Of a stretch of DNA of 64,000 nucleotides, positions 1 through 13,000 are shown in pieces. Position 1 is the stretch's first letter. Each line of letters begins with the position of its first letter. The translations under genes were made by a program, and so were the position numbers. Below the pieces are notes generated by a model that did no database searches, had not been told where the DNA came from, and saw nothing but the letters and a program-made list of their open reading frames with translations. Origin of the DNA: Callaeas wilsoni (lineage: Eukaryota > Chordata > Aves > Passeriformes > Callaeidae); contig VWPU01009578.1 of the NCBI GenBank assembly GCA_013398955.1, forward strand, positions 48,081 to 112,080. The letters run 5' to 3'.

Positions 1-1795
1 TGTGTTGCCTTTCAGATTGTTTGAAATGCAAACCCAGCAGTAGTCTCCTGTGACTTGTGCTTAGCACAGCTCCTTCATGGGCATTTGCCACGTTTATATC
101 CTTTGACTCACCCGCCACAGTGGTGGTCAGGAGTGAGCTGGGGGAGGTCAGTTCCTGCGAACATGGCATTTAACCCGTGAAATGAAAGCTGCAGCAGGAC
201 TGTTCTTCCTTCTTTTTGGTTGTCTTACAGCTTAAGCAAGTAAGAAAAAATGTGTGAGTCTCTGCTCAAGCACAAGTAAGTGATACGCCTCTCTTTTGGT
301 GGGGAATTGCAGTCCATGCCAGATTCTTGCTTGCTTTGGAACATAATGTTTGCTTGATTGCATCTGCTTCTGAAAGCTTATGGCAGTAACTTTGCCGTCA
401 TTCTTTTTGCTGAATTTGATGTTTTGAAATGCCAGAAAAACGTAAGCTAATTGTTGTCAGTGTCATTGAGCTGAGTTTTATAGCAGGGCTGCACAGCCTC
501 AGCACACACTGCCTTAAACCCCTGCTGAGGTCTCAGCTGAGCTGTGGACAGGAGGAAGAGGTGAGCTTTAAGTGAGTTTGAGGAAAATATTGGAGTTAAT
601 AAAGCAACATAAGAGGAAGAAATAGAGTATACCTGGTGGCAAAGTGGGAAAGGCTTTGTGCTCCTTGCTGAGCAGCAAGAGAGGGCTGGGAGATAGTCTA
701 GTGTAGGGCAGGGTGTGAAATAGCCCAAGGAGCTGTAGGCTTGCTTTGTTTCAGTGGAATACTGCAAAATCTCTTCCTCTAATAGAGGGCTAGAGGAGAA
801 GTCCTGTGGGTTGGCTAATGTAGGATGTGCCAAACCAGGAGATTGTCATAACATTTCAGATTCTTGCTGCTATCATAGACCTCCAAGATATTTTTTATTT
901 TAAACTGGGATTATTTTTGAACATGGCTACATGGGGACTGAGTGCCAAATACAAGATCTGAACCTGGCTTGTGTGTTGGTAGAAAAGCCTGAGAACTGGA
1001 GTTAAACCACTTGGGCTCAACTGGTCTCTTTACTACTAAACTTAGGGGAGCACCCAAAATCCTTATATTTTATCTTGGTCTGCTAGAAAAACGTATTGTA
1101 GCCTTCAAGTGTGTGACAACATCTAAGGCAAATATTTCAAAAATACAGACTTTCTTCTGGGTGTAAACAGTTCGTGAGGATAAAAGGAGACACTCAAGAA
1201 AGTTCTATGTGCCATGATGTTCCTGGTGGCTTTGAATTCTGTCACGAAGACTGACATTACTTTTCCAATTTAGTGAAAATACAAATTGTAGCTCAACTGA
1301 GGCATTTCAGAAGTTTTGCTTAAGTTTTGCCTTAGTAGAAGCTTAAAATACCTATTATCTTATTAAAATAATGCAAAAAATTATCTCTGAAAAGAATAAT
1401 CTGGGTCCTCTTTGCTTCGATTGGTTTTGAACAGAGGGGTTGTAAGCAGCATTGTTCATGTAAGTAAAATTATAAGCCAGCCATGAAGTACTCGAGTTTA
1501 AATATATTAGAGGCACAAGGAGTGCATAGAGTAAAGCTGAATCTTAGGGCAGGATTTAGTGAGTTTGGAAGTGCATGCTCAGGTTTTTGGAGTGCCTGCT
1601 GTGAGTGCCTTCTGTGAGTGCCTGCAAGGTGCTGGTGCACTCCACAATATTGTGACCAGTGGGTCCATACCTAATACAACAAATGCTTACATCAAACATG
1701 TTTCCAACCCACTCTGGGCAGATCTGTTGTTAACCCTTTGTGCTTCACTTTGGGCAAATAAGGCTGCTGTGGTACAGGACTGGTATTCCCCATTT

Positions 1796-2213
1796 CAGTG
1801 TTCCACTGAAACACTCCAAACGTGCCGCTTTGCTCACTCCACCCTCCCCCTCTTCTTCCCATTTGGTGGCTGGAGAGGAGAACTGGAGGCAGGAAAGGTA
1901 AAGATCAGGGGTTTAGATAAGAACAGCTTACTAGAAACAGCAGTGAAATAAGAAACAAAGGGTAAGAGCAATAATATTAATAACAGAGTGTACACAAGAG
2001 GTGGAGGATTCCCGCACGAGTGCTCACCCTGCGGAAATCAGCAAAACCCCAACCACCCACCACATTACCTGGACTGAAAGAGGCCTCTTCCCCTCACCCC
2101 ACACCACTCCCTCAGTATGGGTAGTGGTATGGAATAACCTCCAGGTCCTGGCCATGTCCCCCCCCCCGGGCTACTGCAGTAATTAGCCCTGTCCTGGCCA
2201 CAGCCAGGACGCT
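1796..2213 (+). mobile_element. Truncated endogenous-retrovirus LTR
   Basis: Shares long recognisable stretches with the LTR at 21399-21933: the tract with aagaacagcttactagaaac, the block aagagcaataatattaata, and the end resembling ctgtcctggccacagccagg. Both termini are missing or decayed, and a C-run interrupts it at 2157-2167. No retroviral coding sequence is attached. Confidence 0.6.
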
Positions 2214-5200
2214 GGTCTAGGAAGAGTTTTCCTTATCCAACACCGCACCAAAAATCAAGGAGGAGGCAGTTCTGTGTTGAGTCCTGCAGGGTTGGTGGGT
2301 GCAACAGAGAAGGCAAAGGGGGCCCATCACCTGTTCCCACTTCTGGAAACGTGTGGCAGAACCATATGGCTTGAGAGTGGTTACCTGGGCTATGCCTGGA
2401 TCTTACTTATGTTGTCCCTCTCATTTCTCATTCCTAGTAGCACCTGTAATGCACTTGGTAGACAGTGGGTTTCACTTTCAGATAATTTCATGTGAAATAA
2501 TCCAGTAAATCTTGTTTTCACAAGTCATTTTATAGCACTTAAAAAAATATGTAAGGAATTTTTGACTTCTGTGCAAAAAGGAGCCCTTAAGGGCCACATC
2601 AAAGATGAAGAGAGAGAACCAGCTTGACTTAAATAAAAAGAATGAAAGCCACTTCTGTACTTCACCTCTGAATATTATTCTTTATTTAGGGCCAGCACTA
2701 CATTTGATGTTTAAGGCAGTTGTGGCTTTCCAAGTTCCTCTTCTTTCCTAGTACTTATCGATTTTATTTTGAGCTTTGTGCCCCCTTGCTCTTTGTATAC
2801 TCTTGTTTAATGGGAAGTAGCATAATGCTTCATGAAGTATTTATGCTGCAAATGCCTCTGACCACAAGTTCTAAAGCATTCAGAACCAAATTTTGGGCAA
2901 GATGTATGTGTTGGTTGAGTAATTACCAGTGGAGGATCTTGTGCCATGATTGTTTGACAGGATTATGCAGTAGAAAAGAAAAATTTGTGTGAATTTATAA
3001 AATAAGGGTCAAAACACCCTACTTTGCAGTACCATAAGTAGCTCATAAGAGGTTTTAGCCTAGACAAAAGAGGCGTCTGGTGGTGCCACACATTTGAAAC
3101 CAATGACGGAACCACTAGCTCTTGTTTTCAGTAAAAAAATAAGGTGGTTCACAGCAATGAATCCCAGGAGGAAGGAAAGAGGAATTCCATTTTAATTCCT
3201 TTTGAAACTTCACAAAATTATACCGACAGGCTAGTCCTTTTATTGTGGCAGTGGTCGAAGAAGAATGGGGAATGCTTAGGGTAACTGGTACCTTATCCCA
3301 AGTCAGCATGGGGTAGCTGGACTCGGCTTAAGATGTCCAGCTGGGGATCCCCCAGGGAGGTGGTGCCTGAGGGCAGGAGAAGCTGTGGCTCTCCTCCTTC
3401 AGCTGCTCTGGGGGACTATGGACGTGTCTGGCATCTATCAGGCCTTCGGTGCTCTGCCGAGAGCTGAAACCAGTGCCATGCTTGTGTCATCAGACGACAT
3501 AGCATGGCTTAGAGGGGTCCTCTCATATTTTCTAGAGCTGTGGTAGGTGCAGAGATTTGTCCACTGAGGAACTGGATCACTGAAGCAATTTTTAAGAAAA
3601 TACAACACTGCTAGATTGCATTTCAGTCACATGCTGGTAAATACCTGCTGAAACACTGGACTCTGTTTTCTGCACGCTGCCCTTTTAATTTTCTTGAATT
3701 CAGGCTTTTTCCTTGTGCAGTGTTTTAATTTCTGGCTGTGTTGAGCTACTGCTCACAAGGAAGAAGTCCTAATCCTTCCCCATAAAAGCTGGTCTGTGGC
3801 AGCACTGCTGCTGCCACAGGGAGCTTTTGGTACCCGGAGCCAAGCCATCAGTGTAAATTCTGTCAGTGATGATGTGTTTGCAGTAATCTATTAATCTGCT
3901 CTAATAATCTTCTCTGTTGTCACGGCATTTTTCTGGTCAGTGAAATTATATTTGAATAGAACCTAGTACTTATAATTTCCTGGTTTTAGCTGGAAGGCTG
4001 TTTTAATAGCTGGTCTCGAATCTGCTGAGAAGAAGATTTTTGTGGTAGAAATGCTAATGAAGCTTCAACCAGCAACAACTGGCAGCCATACATGGGGAAT
4101 TTGGGGATTGTATATTTGGGTGGCAGAGATCAACAAGTAGATTTGTGCCATCTGAATCTATTTTTGACAGCAAAATCTGCAGTATGCGTGGCTCAGACTC
4201 CAGGGGCTTTATTGAAAAGGTCACATCCTGATTTAATACTATTAATATAAATCCAGGATAATTTAGTTGATGTGAATTGGGAGTGCTTTTCATTTCAGGT
4301 TTTTGATCTTGGAATCTGGCTGAAAGTAGGTTGCATTTTTGAAGCTAAAGCCATGTTGTTGAAGACATCACAGAAAGGCAAGGACTAGTTTCTCACCTTT
4401 AGATGAATCCTTTCTAAGTGATGCAGGCCACCCTTCACTCTGGTGAGATTCTGGTAAATTCAGCCAGTCCATTTTAAAACAGTAATAGGGAAAGAATATT
4501 TGTCATGTTTTCTTTGCCTTTTTCTAGTGCATTTATGTTCAAATTTCTAGACTTGATGTGTTTTTCATTTCTGAGTACTGCCAGAAGCCTATATATTCAT
4601 ATGTTCATACGCAGTAATTTTAAATCACATTTCTTTTTAAACTCTTTTTTTAACCTTCGCATGACACACTAGTAAAGCTGACGTGATGGTTTTAAGTAGG
4701 CTTGCCACAAGTCAAAAAAAACCCCAAATCAAATACTGCAGGATCCATGATGATTTGTTTTTCCAAGTTCGCACAGAAGTGAACCAAGAATGTTAAACAA
4801 CAATCATATTAATCACTTCTTTCTCTGTGTTGCCACTAGATCATATCTTAATGGCATCTTCTACACTGGAGCCTTTTGCAGGCATGTTCATATTTTATAC
4901 AAGGAGGAATAATAAATAGGGTGACTAAATCTGAAGAAATGGCACTTGTACCATTCCCACCACGTGGAACATATTTCTAAATCACCCTAATTTAGTTGTA
5001 TTTTACCAAGTAGCACAACGTTATATGCTACAGCACTTGTATTTCTGTTTGGAGAAATCCTTTTGAAACAGTTTATAACTTTTATATTTGCTCTTTTATT
5101 TTGGGTGTCTGAAGTAAAGAAGTAAATAATTAATTAAAGACAGGATTGCTGAAATTCTGCCTGTCTTACCAGTCAGGCAGTTTTACAGGACTATTAAGGC

Positions 5201-7021
5201 TGGGTATATTGGTTGGAATAACTTGTGAGTGAATGGCTCACCCCTTGCCTTCCCCCCTTCTCTTCCTCAGGAACCTGGATGAGTGATATACTTTCAGAAG
5301 TACCACAAATTTTCTTCAGGATCAATAGAACAAAATAAATACTGACTTCTTTCCTGCATTCCCTTAGGTTGCCCTTTTCAAATCAAATGTCACATTGACT
5401 CCAATCCTGTGTTGGAAGCGTGTGGGGAACTGCAGCACATCAGCTCAGCGCAATGTCTCCATCAGGCTGGAAGGAAGCCCAAAACCAAAACTGCACTGGC
5501 CAAAATGTATCCTCTGCAGAAACCCCAAGGCAAGTGGCTTTGTTCTTCTAGAAATTGCACAAGCTTCCATCGCACAGGAAGTGTAATATTTGTAAATTAT
5601 TGTTTCACTTTGAGTCACAGCAAAACAGTTAGTTTTACATTGTAATGTATAGCTGGTAAGGTTTTATTATCTTCATTTTCCAATGTTAGATAACCACTTA
5701 GAGAAGCATTCAAGAAGAAATCGATTCAGCAATAACCAATTTCTTGTCACTTTATATTTCTTGACCTGTTGTTATACCTCATGCAGCTGTGAAGTGTAAG
5801 TTGAATTTAACAATATTGTTTACATTTTTGATACATTTTTTGGAAGTACTTTAGGTAATAATATCTTATTGTTTAAACTTGGTCAGTTTCCCATTTATTG
5901 TAAGAACTATGTCTGGCAACAGGAAATGCCTAACTGGAACAAATGTATTTTGAAAATATGAAGTAGAAGCTAAACCAATCACATGTGGGCTGTGGTACTT
6001 CCACAGATGTGCCAGCTGATAGTTAAATAGGTGGCAATCCCAAAGTATGATGGAAGAGGAGCCAGGAAGAAGCATTTTCCAGCTGGTCTCTAGCAGTTCT
6101 TCCGGTCTCCTCAGGCTTCGGAATTCTACAAAAAAGACTGCCACAAATTTCTTGAAAGAGTATAAATTGTTTTCATGTTTCTTCATTAGTGAAATGACAT
6201 ATGGTTTCTCTTTGTAATGCCAGTTTGCCAAGTGCCCTTCTCTCACCACCCCGTGCTTTGTAGAATTGATTACACTTACGTATGTAATGGGTGCTTGCCT
6301 CAAGGGAATTGGGCATGCAAAAAGCATGGAGTTTGAGAGGTGTTTGGAACAAAGGAAGCTAAGCCTCAAGAAGACACTAAGTTCATAAACCAAATTGTTT
6401 AGAAGATATGAGCCCATGTGATAGATGGTCATTGTCATCTGAAAAAGAAGATATTTTGGTGTTGTACACACTGAGCCATTTCACCACTACCCCCTCCCAA
6501 CTAAAATATCTATACAAAAGCAATTCAACCTTAACAACAAAGAAAGCATTGTATTTTCTGCTTCTGAAAGTAAACCTTAGACATTAAATTAATATACTAC
6601 TTCATGCTTGAATCATCTCACAAGGTCTGTGTCTTTATGGAGCTTTCACCTAGAGGTCTTGGTAGCCCAAGTTTAATTAGTGGTTGTTCCATGAATGTTG
6701 TTATTACTGACAACAAAAGGGAATAGCAAAAGTGTCTGTTCAGTAAAACTGGAATGAATTCATCTGATGTAAATACTTTGCTGCTGTATTCATGGCACTG
6801 ATTTCCAGTCACTGAGGATGTAAATTGTCTTTTCCATGTGTATATTTCCGAAAGTCTGAGGGACCCTAGTTACCTTGATTCAAAGCCGTGTAAAACCTTC
6901 AGGAGCAGGAGGAATGAGGAGATACCTTTCCAGCATGTGGCTTCAGCCTTCAGGCAGCACCTGAAAATGCTTTGTAACTCTGTTATCTTCCCTATAGCAA
7001 ACTTCTAGTTTTAATTAGAGT

Positions 7022-7756
7022 CAAAGAATCACAGTTTGGGTGGAAAGGGACATCAGAGCTTATCTTGTTCCATCCCCTGCCATGGGCGGGGATGCCTTCC
7101 ACTAGCACAGGTTTCTCCAAGCCCTGTCCAACCTGCCTTGGACACTACCAGGGATGCGGAAGCCACAGCGTCTCAGGGCAACCGGTGCCAGGGCCTCCCC
7201 ACCCTCATGGGGAAGAATTAATTCCTACTATCCCATCTAACCCGCCCTCAGTCAGGAAGCCATTCCATCTTGTCCTGGTGCCCTAGGCCCTTATCCCAAG
7301 TCCCTCTCCAGCTCTCTTGGAGCCCCTTTAGGCACTGGAAGTGGCTCTAAGCTCTTCCTGGAGCCTTCTCTTCCCCAGACTGAACATCCCCCTCAGCTCT
7401 CTCAGCCCATCTCCAGAGCAGAGAGGCTCTGGCCCTTGCAGCATCTCTGTGGCCTCTTCTGGATTTGTTGCAACAGATCAACATTGTTCTTGTGTTGGGG
7501 GCCCCAGCGCTGCAGGTGGGGTCCCACCAGAATGGAGCAGAGGGGGAGAATCTGCCTTACCTGCTGCTCACGCAGGGGGGGATGCAGTCCAGGACATGGC
7601 GAGGTTCTGGGCTGTCAGCACATGCGGTCAGGTCGTGTCAAACATCTTGACAACCATACCCCAAAGTGCTTCTCCCCGGGGCTAATCTTGATCCATTCTC
7701 CACCCAGTCTGCATCTGGGATTGCCCCGACCTAGGTGCACTTGGCCTTGAACCACA
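7022..7756 (-). mobile_element. CR1 LINE fragment (about 735 bp)
   Basis: Starts on the + strand with the reverse complement of the CR1 3' end (agaatcacagtttgggtgga) and continues through the CR1 3' region (ccctgtccaacctgccttgg). It is one of the two longest CR1 copies in the window and too decayed to code. Confidence 0.85.
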
Positions 7757-9833
7757 TCTGGTGTGGCTGAAATTTTGCTTGCTTAGTAGTCCTTGGTAGG
7801 GATAGTGGCTTTGCCTCCATGCTGATGTCTCCATTTCTCGACATTACTTCAGTAGGTAAAAATTCAGAATGAACAAAAGTGTTTTCCTGCTTCCTTTTGG
7901 TCCAGTGCAGAGTGTGTTGTCTGAGATGATTCAGATGAATCCACTAACAGGAAAGACATCAAAAGTTTACAGGGACAGCAGTGACACCCAGTGTAAATGC
8001 TTTGATATTATTGTAAAACTTTTGAGTGTTATGGAGCAGGGCCAGCTTTGAAGGCCTGATGGGGTACATGGGGTAGGTTCTGACACATCTGCCTGCTGCA
8101 CTATGCACCTTCTGTAGGGAGCGCAGAGCTTATCTTTGGCTAGATGGGCCAGATGGCTGGGTGGATACTTGTTTTTAGGTTGTTTTTTATTTTTACAAGG
8201 AGAAACACGGCCAGACACTCCTTGGTCACATGGTGTGCACATGAAAACCTGGTGAACAAAACATAGATCTTCACCATCCCATTCATATGCAAGAAGATTT
8301 TCTTTTCCTGTTTCCCTGTTATTCCCGCATAAGATAGGGCTTGTAGAGGTCTTTTCAAAATTGGACTTTAACACCTTTATTTTAGGATAGGGGTTTCAGA
8401 TGGTTTTGGAGACTGGGCTAATTAGTCCTCTTATAGGAAGTGTCCTCTTAAAGCTCAGATCCTTAGAAAATTTGATTTTATTCTTTCATGCTGAAATAAA
8501 CTCAGTAATGTAGGAAGTTTAAAATCTGACCTATACTCAGAACTCCAAAATGCTTTAACAGCTCTTCATCACTGACCTCAGACACTGTCTGGCTATGGAC
8601 TACTATGACAGCTGCCCATCCGCCGGAGCGGGGCAGATATCTGGGCTGATGTGGATCTTAGAACAGATGTAGAGCCTTCTGCAAGGAAGGGACAATTGGA
8701 ACTGACTTTTTGGGTGCATATGCCTCTGTTTATCCTCCTCAAGCAAGTAACCCTGGAATTACATTCAGAACAGTTGTTAACTCAAGCCCCATTACAATGC
8801 TGATCACATGTGCAAAGTGGATGATCAAAGTCAGAAATGGTTGAAAGAAACGGTTCTTGAAAATGTTTTTTAATACAACGTGTAGTTAGAATTTCCTCAT
8901 TTAATGTGTCAACTCATTGGATAGTCTAGATTGGAGGGCACACTTGGCAGTGCTACTCCATGCAGTCAGTTTTCCTGCCTTCCAATGTCAGTTCTGCCTA
9001 TGGGAGTTGCTTTCCCTATATGAAACCATGACGGCATGGGAACCTGTCAGCATGAGTTACTGCCTGTGTATGACAAATTATTTACTCTGCAATCAGTGGA
9101 AGATCTGAATAAATTTTTTAAAATGACATTACATTTTAATGCCATTTTTTAAAAATACTGTGTTAAACTTTGTACCTTGGCCTCCTTGTGAGTCCTGAAG
9201 CCGAATGTGAATGTTCTTACAATACTTGTTTTATTTATACCACATGCAACTCAACATAGAACCAAAAGAGGAAGGAAATTTGTGAAGACTACTACACCAC
9301 AGAAGAGAGGGGGGAGGAGAATGAGAGGAAGAAAAGCCGTTATGTTCTGCCTGTAGCGTTTTGGACCAAGCAAACACAAGGCACTGAAATCCATGCTGGG
9401 GTTGGGTTTTGATGGTTTGTTTTGGGATGTGGTTCATCCGTCTGCCTTTTTTTCCCCAATATAAGACATTCAATGGGGTGCCAGAATTTTGAGAAGTCAT
9501 GGAAGGGGAAGCTCATTAGTGTGATTGAGATGGCAAGCAAACTTGCAAACTGAAGCATAAGCTGTGCATCCTGTTTGGTAACGAGGAAGTGGTGCGGCGC
9601 TACAAGCTGCTCGGTTTGTTAGCACGGCTAAGCCAGCTGTAGAAACACAAAATAGAAGCCTGTCACTTTTCTTTAGCAGCTTGCTTTGGTGTAAGCAATA
9701 CTTCGGGACGGGACCTGTGCCATTTATAACAAATGGGGAAAGAATGCATACCTCTTGGTCTGGATTTTGTTCCCAGTTTAGAGTAAAGAAGATGGACATT
9801 TATCCTCCTGTTTTTTCCATTCTCTTTCATTAG

Positions 9834-10002
9834 TGCCTCCTAAGCCTGTCCATCTCAAACCTGGGCAGGAAAGAATTCCTCCTGCACCGTCTCGGCCTTT
9901 GCCAGCTGATCCCAAGTCATCAAGGAGCTTAGCACCTGGAGAGGAAGAAATACCAATATCAGCAGGAGTCAACACACTCATTGAGAAATTTGAAAGTATT
10001 AG
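9834..10002 (+). CDS. FGD3: FGD3 N-terminal proline-rich exon (FGD1-like)
   Basis: Internal coding exon between a pyrimidine-rich acceptor (cattag) and the donor gtaaat. It begins two bases into a codon (tg); the previous exon must give the first base, and G would make Val as in the VPPKP of FGD1. It reads [20 protein letters not shown], then PLPADPKSS and ends LIEKFESI plus the first two bases of an Arg codon. The next exon completes that codon and continues in frame to the ATG at 11138. From memory, human FGD1 has a closely similar [13 protein letters not shown] and SLIEKFE region that binds SH3 domains of cortactin and mAbp1. No in-frame ATG lies in the exon. It may be used only by a long isoform. 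Confidence 0.8.
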
Positions 10003-13000
10003 GTAAATATGGCTTTGTGAGATCTGCTCTCCTCTCCCTTTTCTGCATTTTTAACTTAGAGTATAATAGTAAAAAACGTTAACTGTAATGATTACACAGA
10101 AAGTCCTCCTGGAATGTTTTCTACTCAGGAAGTGCAAAGCTTCACTGAGGACAAAGTATCTTTTTAATAAAAGCTGTGAATTTTAGTTTGTAACATACAG
10201 TTATGCTTAAGGAGCTAAAGACCTGCTGAATTTGGCAAGATTCTAACAGAGGCAAGTAGCCCAGAGTCTGCTTTCAGTAAGTCGGCTTGATGTGGGAATT
10301 GCATCATAGGAACTTGATTGTTATGATGTGAAATAATTGAGTTTTCTAAGATACAATAAACATCAGATCTTGCTTCTTGGAGGCAGGGAAGGGCATGGGG
10401 TACTGTGAAACAACGTCATGTAGAAAAGCAGCTGTTCTGAAACGTTGTATATGAAAGACACTAAATTGGATAAAATATATGTATTTTGCTGTAAAACCCG
10501 CTCATTTTACAAACACATAAAAACTTTCCCTGAAGAACAAATCTACCTGACGGAGCTAAGTGATGGGTTTTTTTTTTTGCAAAGAGGGAGATGGAGACAG
10601 GCACGATACTGTGCCTTGGAGTGTTATCTCCTGGGTGAACCTGTTGTCTTTCAAAATGGAAAAGTAGTGCCTTCTCATGCTTCAGTACATCCTCTCTGGC
10701 AGAAAATACCTTGCCACAAAGGTTTAGTTCTGTTGAAGAATGAGAGTTCCTGTTTAAACAAGCCCAGAATCAACTGCTTCTTTTTAAAGGCGATTCCTTC
10801 TTCTCCAAACCCTCAAACCAGACTGTTCTTCAAGGTGACATGGAGAGCACTAAAGTGCTTCTTTAGTGAATCTAATGAATTCTGGTGGTGCCGTTTCAGT
10901 AGAATGTAGGGGTGATGTTTCTTTGTTGGATGTTGTTATTATTGCAATGTGCACACTCTTGCCTCCTGGGACTGTCAGTGGGGTGTAAGAAATACAACTT
11001 GAATCAAATGACAATCAGACCCTCTCTTTCAGGGCACTTGGGAAACCTGAGTGTTAATATGACTGTGGTGCTTTCTCTTCACCCACAGGCAACCTGTACA
11101 TATTCTTCAAAGAAACCAGCTAAATTTAGCTCTTAAGATGGAACCTGGCCTGGACTCATCCAAGCAGATGAGCTCGTGTGACTGTGCCACAGTGGCTTCC
11201 AGTGGCTCTTCAACAAATGACAAAACTGAAATGGATGAAGTTGAGCCCAACGTACCGTGCAGCACGGATCTAACTAACACAGACATAATGAAAATTAAAG
11301 AGCTGAGCATAGGTGATAACAAAAGCCATGAAGACTGTACTGCTGTGACTGTGAGCAAAGAGCCCCAAGGAGAGCTTGGCAATAAAGACTCAACTGCAGA
11401 ACTGAACGGGAATGGCAAAATTCCCAACAGAGACAGTGGCATTGACAGTCCTTCTTGTAGCGTGGCTGGAGAAACCTTCCCCAGTGAAGAAGGGGCAGAG
11501 CAGAAGAAGCCCAGCATGGCTGGGAACCCAGGAGAGATGGACCCTGATAGAAAGGGCAGCAAGCCTTCCTCTGCAGAGCAGAAGAGAGATTCCACGCAGG
11601 ATGAGGACAGTGACATTGATGAAGGAAGCAGTGAGGAGCAAGAGATAGCAGAAGTGCCAAAGTTAGAGTATTTGGATGTAAACAAGGTAAGGGAGTTTGT
11701 TCATTGCTATTGAGTGCTCGGAAACCACCTCCTGACACTGGCAAGAGGTCTCTTGCTTCACTTTTATACATAGTTTGGATTATCTATTTGGTTGGTTTTT
11801 CATCAAAGGATCATGATAGTCAGTATTATTTCCTGCTTTATACAGATCCTAACTTGTTTCTGACCTAGATAGCTTTTTTAGAAAGGTTCCCAGCTTGCTT
11901 TAAAAGGTTTCATATAAGAGAATCCATCACAGGCAGAGGTAAGCTGTTAAAATTCCAATACTTTTGTAGGTCAAGACTCCCACCTTGTGTTTGTTGTTTG
12001 AGTTTGTCTAGGTTCAGGTTGTTAGAGCGTATTGTGTTCCGTGGGGCTTTGTGTTATTCAGAGAGCTAATTGGATAGCACATCTTGCAGGGTCAGGACCT
12101 TGTGTCTGAGTAGAACAGGCAGGATCAGAACCTTGTCTCACACAAAATTTAGAGAGTTTTTTTACAGAAACCTGTGCTTTTGTTGGAGTGACCACTTCTT
12201 GAGTGTAAAGAAGTTGTTTTAATGGTAGTTATGTCAAATTACTCTTCGGGAAACTGTACCTAGAAAAGAGACTTTTCCTTGATTCCAGACTAATGTAGTC
12301 CAGGCTGTTGTGTATTTGCAGCAGCCATATAAGATTAATGACAGATTCCTTTGATTATCAGTTTATCAAGACAATTACTTTTAGAAATAGTGCTGTTAAA
12401 AGGGATTCGATTTTTCCAGAAAAACAAAATAGACTATTGTAAAAGATCTGCAAAATGTTCCACTTTTTGAACTTTTTGTTTGGTGGGTGTTTTTGTTTGT
12501 ATTTGAGGGTGTTTGGATTTCTTAGTTCTCTCCCCTGCCAAGCCATGATGACAGTAAAATTAATACATGGGATTTTTGTGTTTTAAAGAATACGATGAGC
12601 AGCTGCAGCTAATGATCTGTAGCTAGTGAAGTGCAGTGTCCACACCTCAGTTTGTGCAAATTGGATGGTTCTGTTGAAATCACCAGGTATATCGCGATTT
12701 GTATCTGTCAAGAGCTTGTCCGTTGGGAAATGTGGACAGTAGAATGCATTTCTTAGTTTTAAGTCAATCAGCTGCTGACTATAAAAGAATGATGAAAATG
12801 GCATGCAGGTACATGGTGTGCACAAAGTTCTGTACCTGAGAGCTTGACAAGTGTTTACACATACATACACACATTGTGACATACTTTAATTATTTTATAT
12901 TCATAATGTGTATGTGCATGAGTGCCGCTGAAATATTGTTTAAAAGATACGTTATTAGTTGCAACAGGCCAGCAAGAAACCATAGAATAGCAGAATATCC

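Larger units (their letters stand above)
1..9833. other. FGD3 5' intron or upstream flank
   Basis: No exon of FGD3 or another gene could be recognised here, and no CpG island or promoter is visible. Because the exon at 9834 starts inside a codon, the region is probably intron of the long FGD3 transcript, though a short upstream exon may be hidden in it. It contains a truncated LTR (about 1796-2213) and one CR1 (7022-7756). The rest is AT-rich unique sequence. Confidence 0.6.

Noticed and set aside
7036..7750. Overlapping plus-strand frames around 7.0-7.75 kb
   Set aside because: All lie antisense to a CR1 element and are not genes.
9571..9650. Short plus-strand frame reading EEVVRRYKLLGLLARLSQL near 9.6 kb
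   Set aside because: No acceptor-donor pair or family match; too short to support.
10445..10909. 154-codon plus-strand frame between the first two placed exons
   Set aside because: It is inside an intron, has no motif, and is not needed for the FGD3 frame.
11107..11685. 192-codon minus-strand open frame
   Set aside because: It is the exact antisense of the FGD3 N-terminal exon; its Ser/Leu-rich composition follows from the Glu/Ser-rich coding strand.
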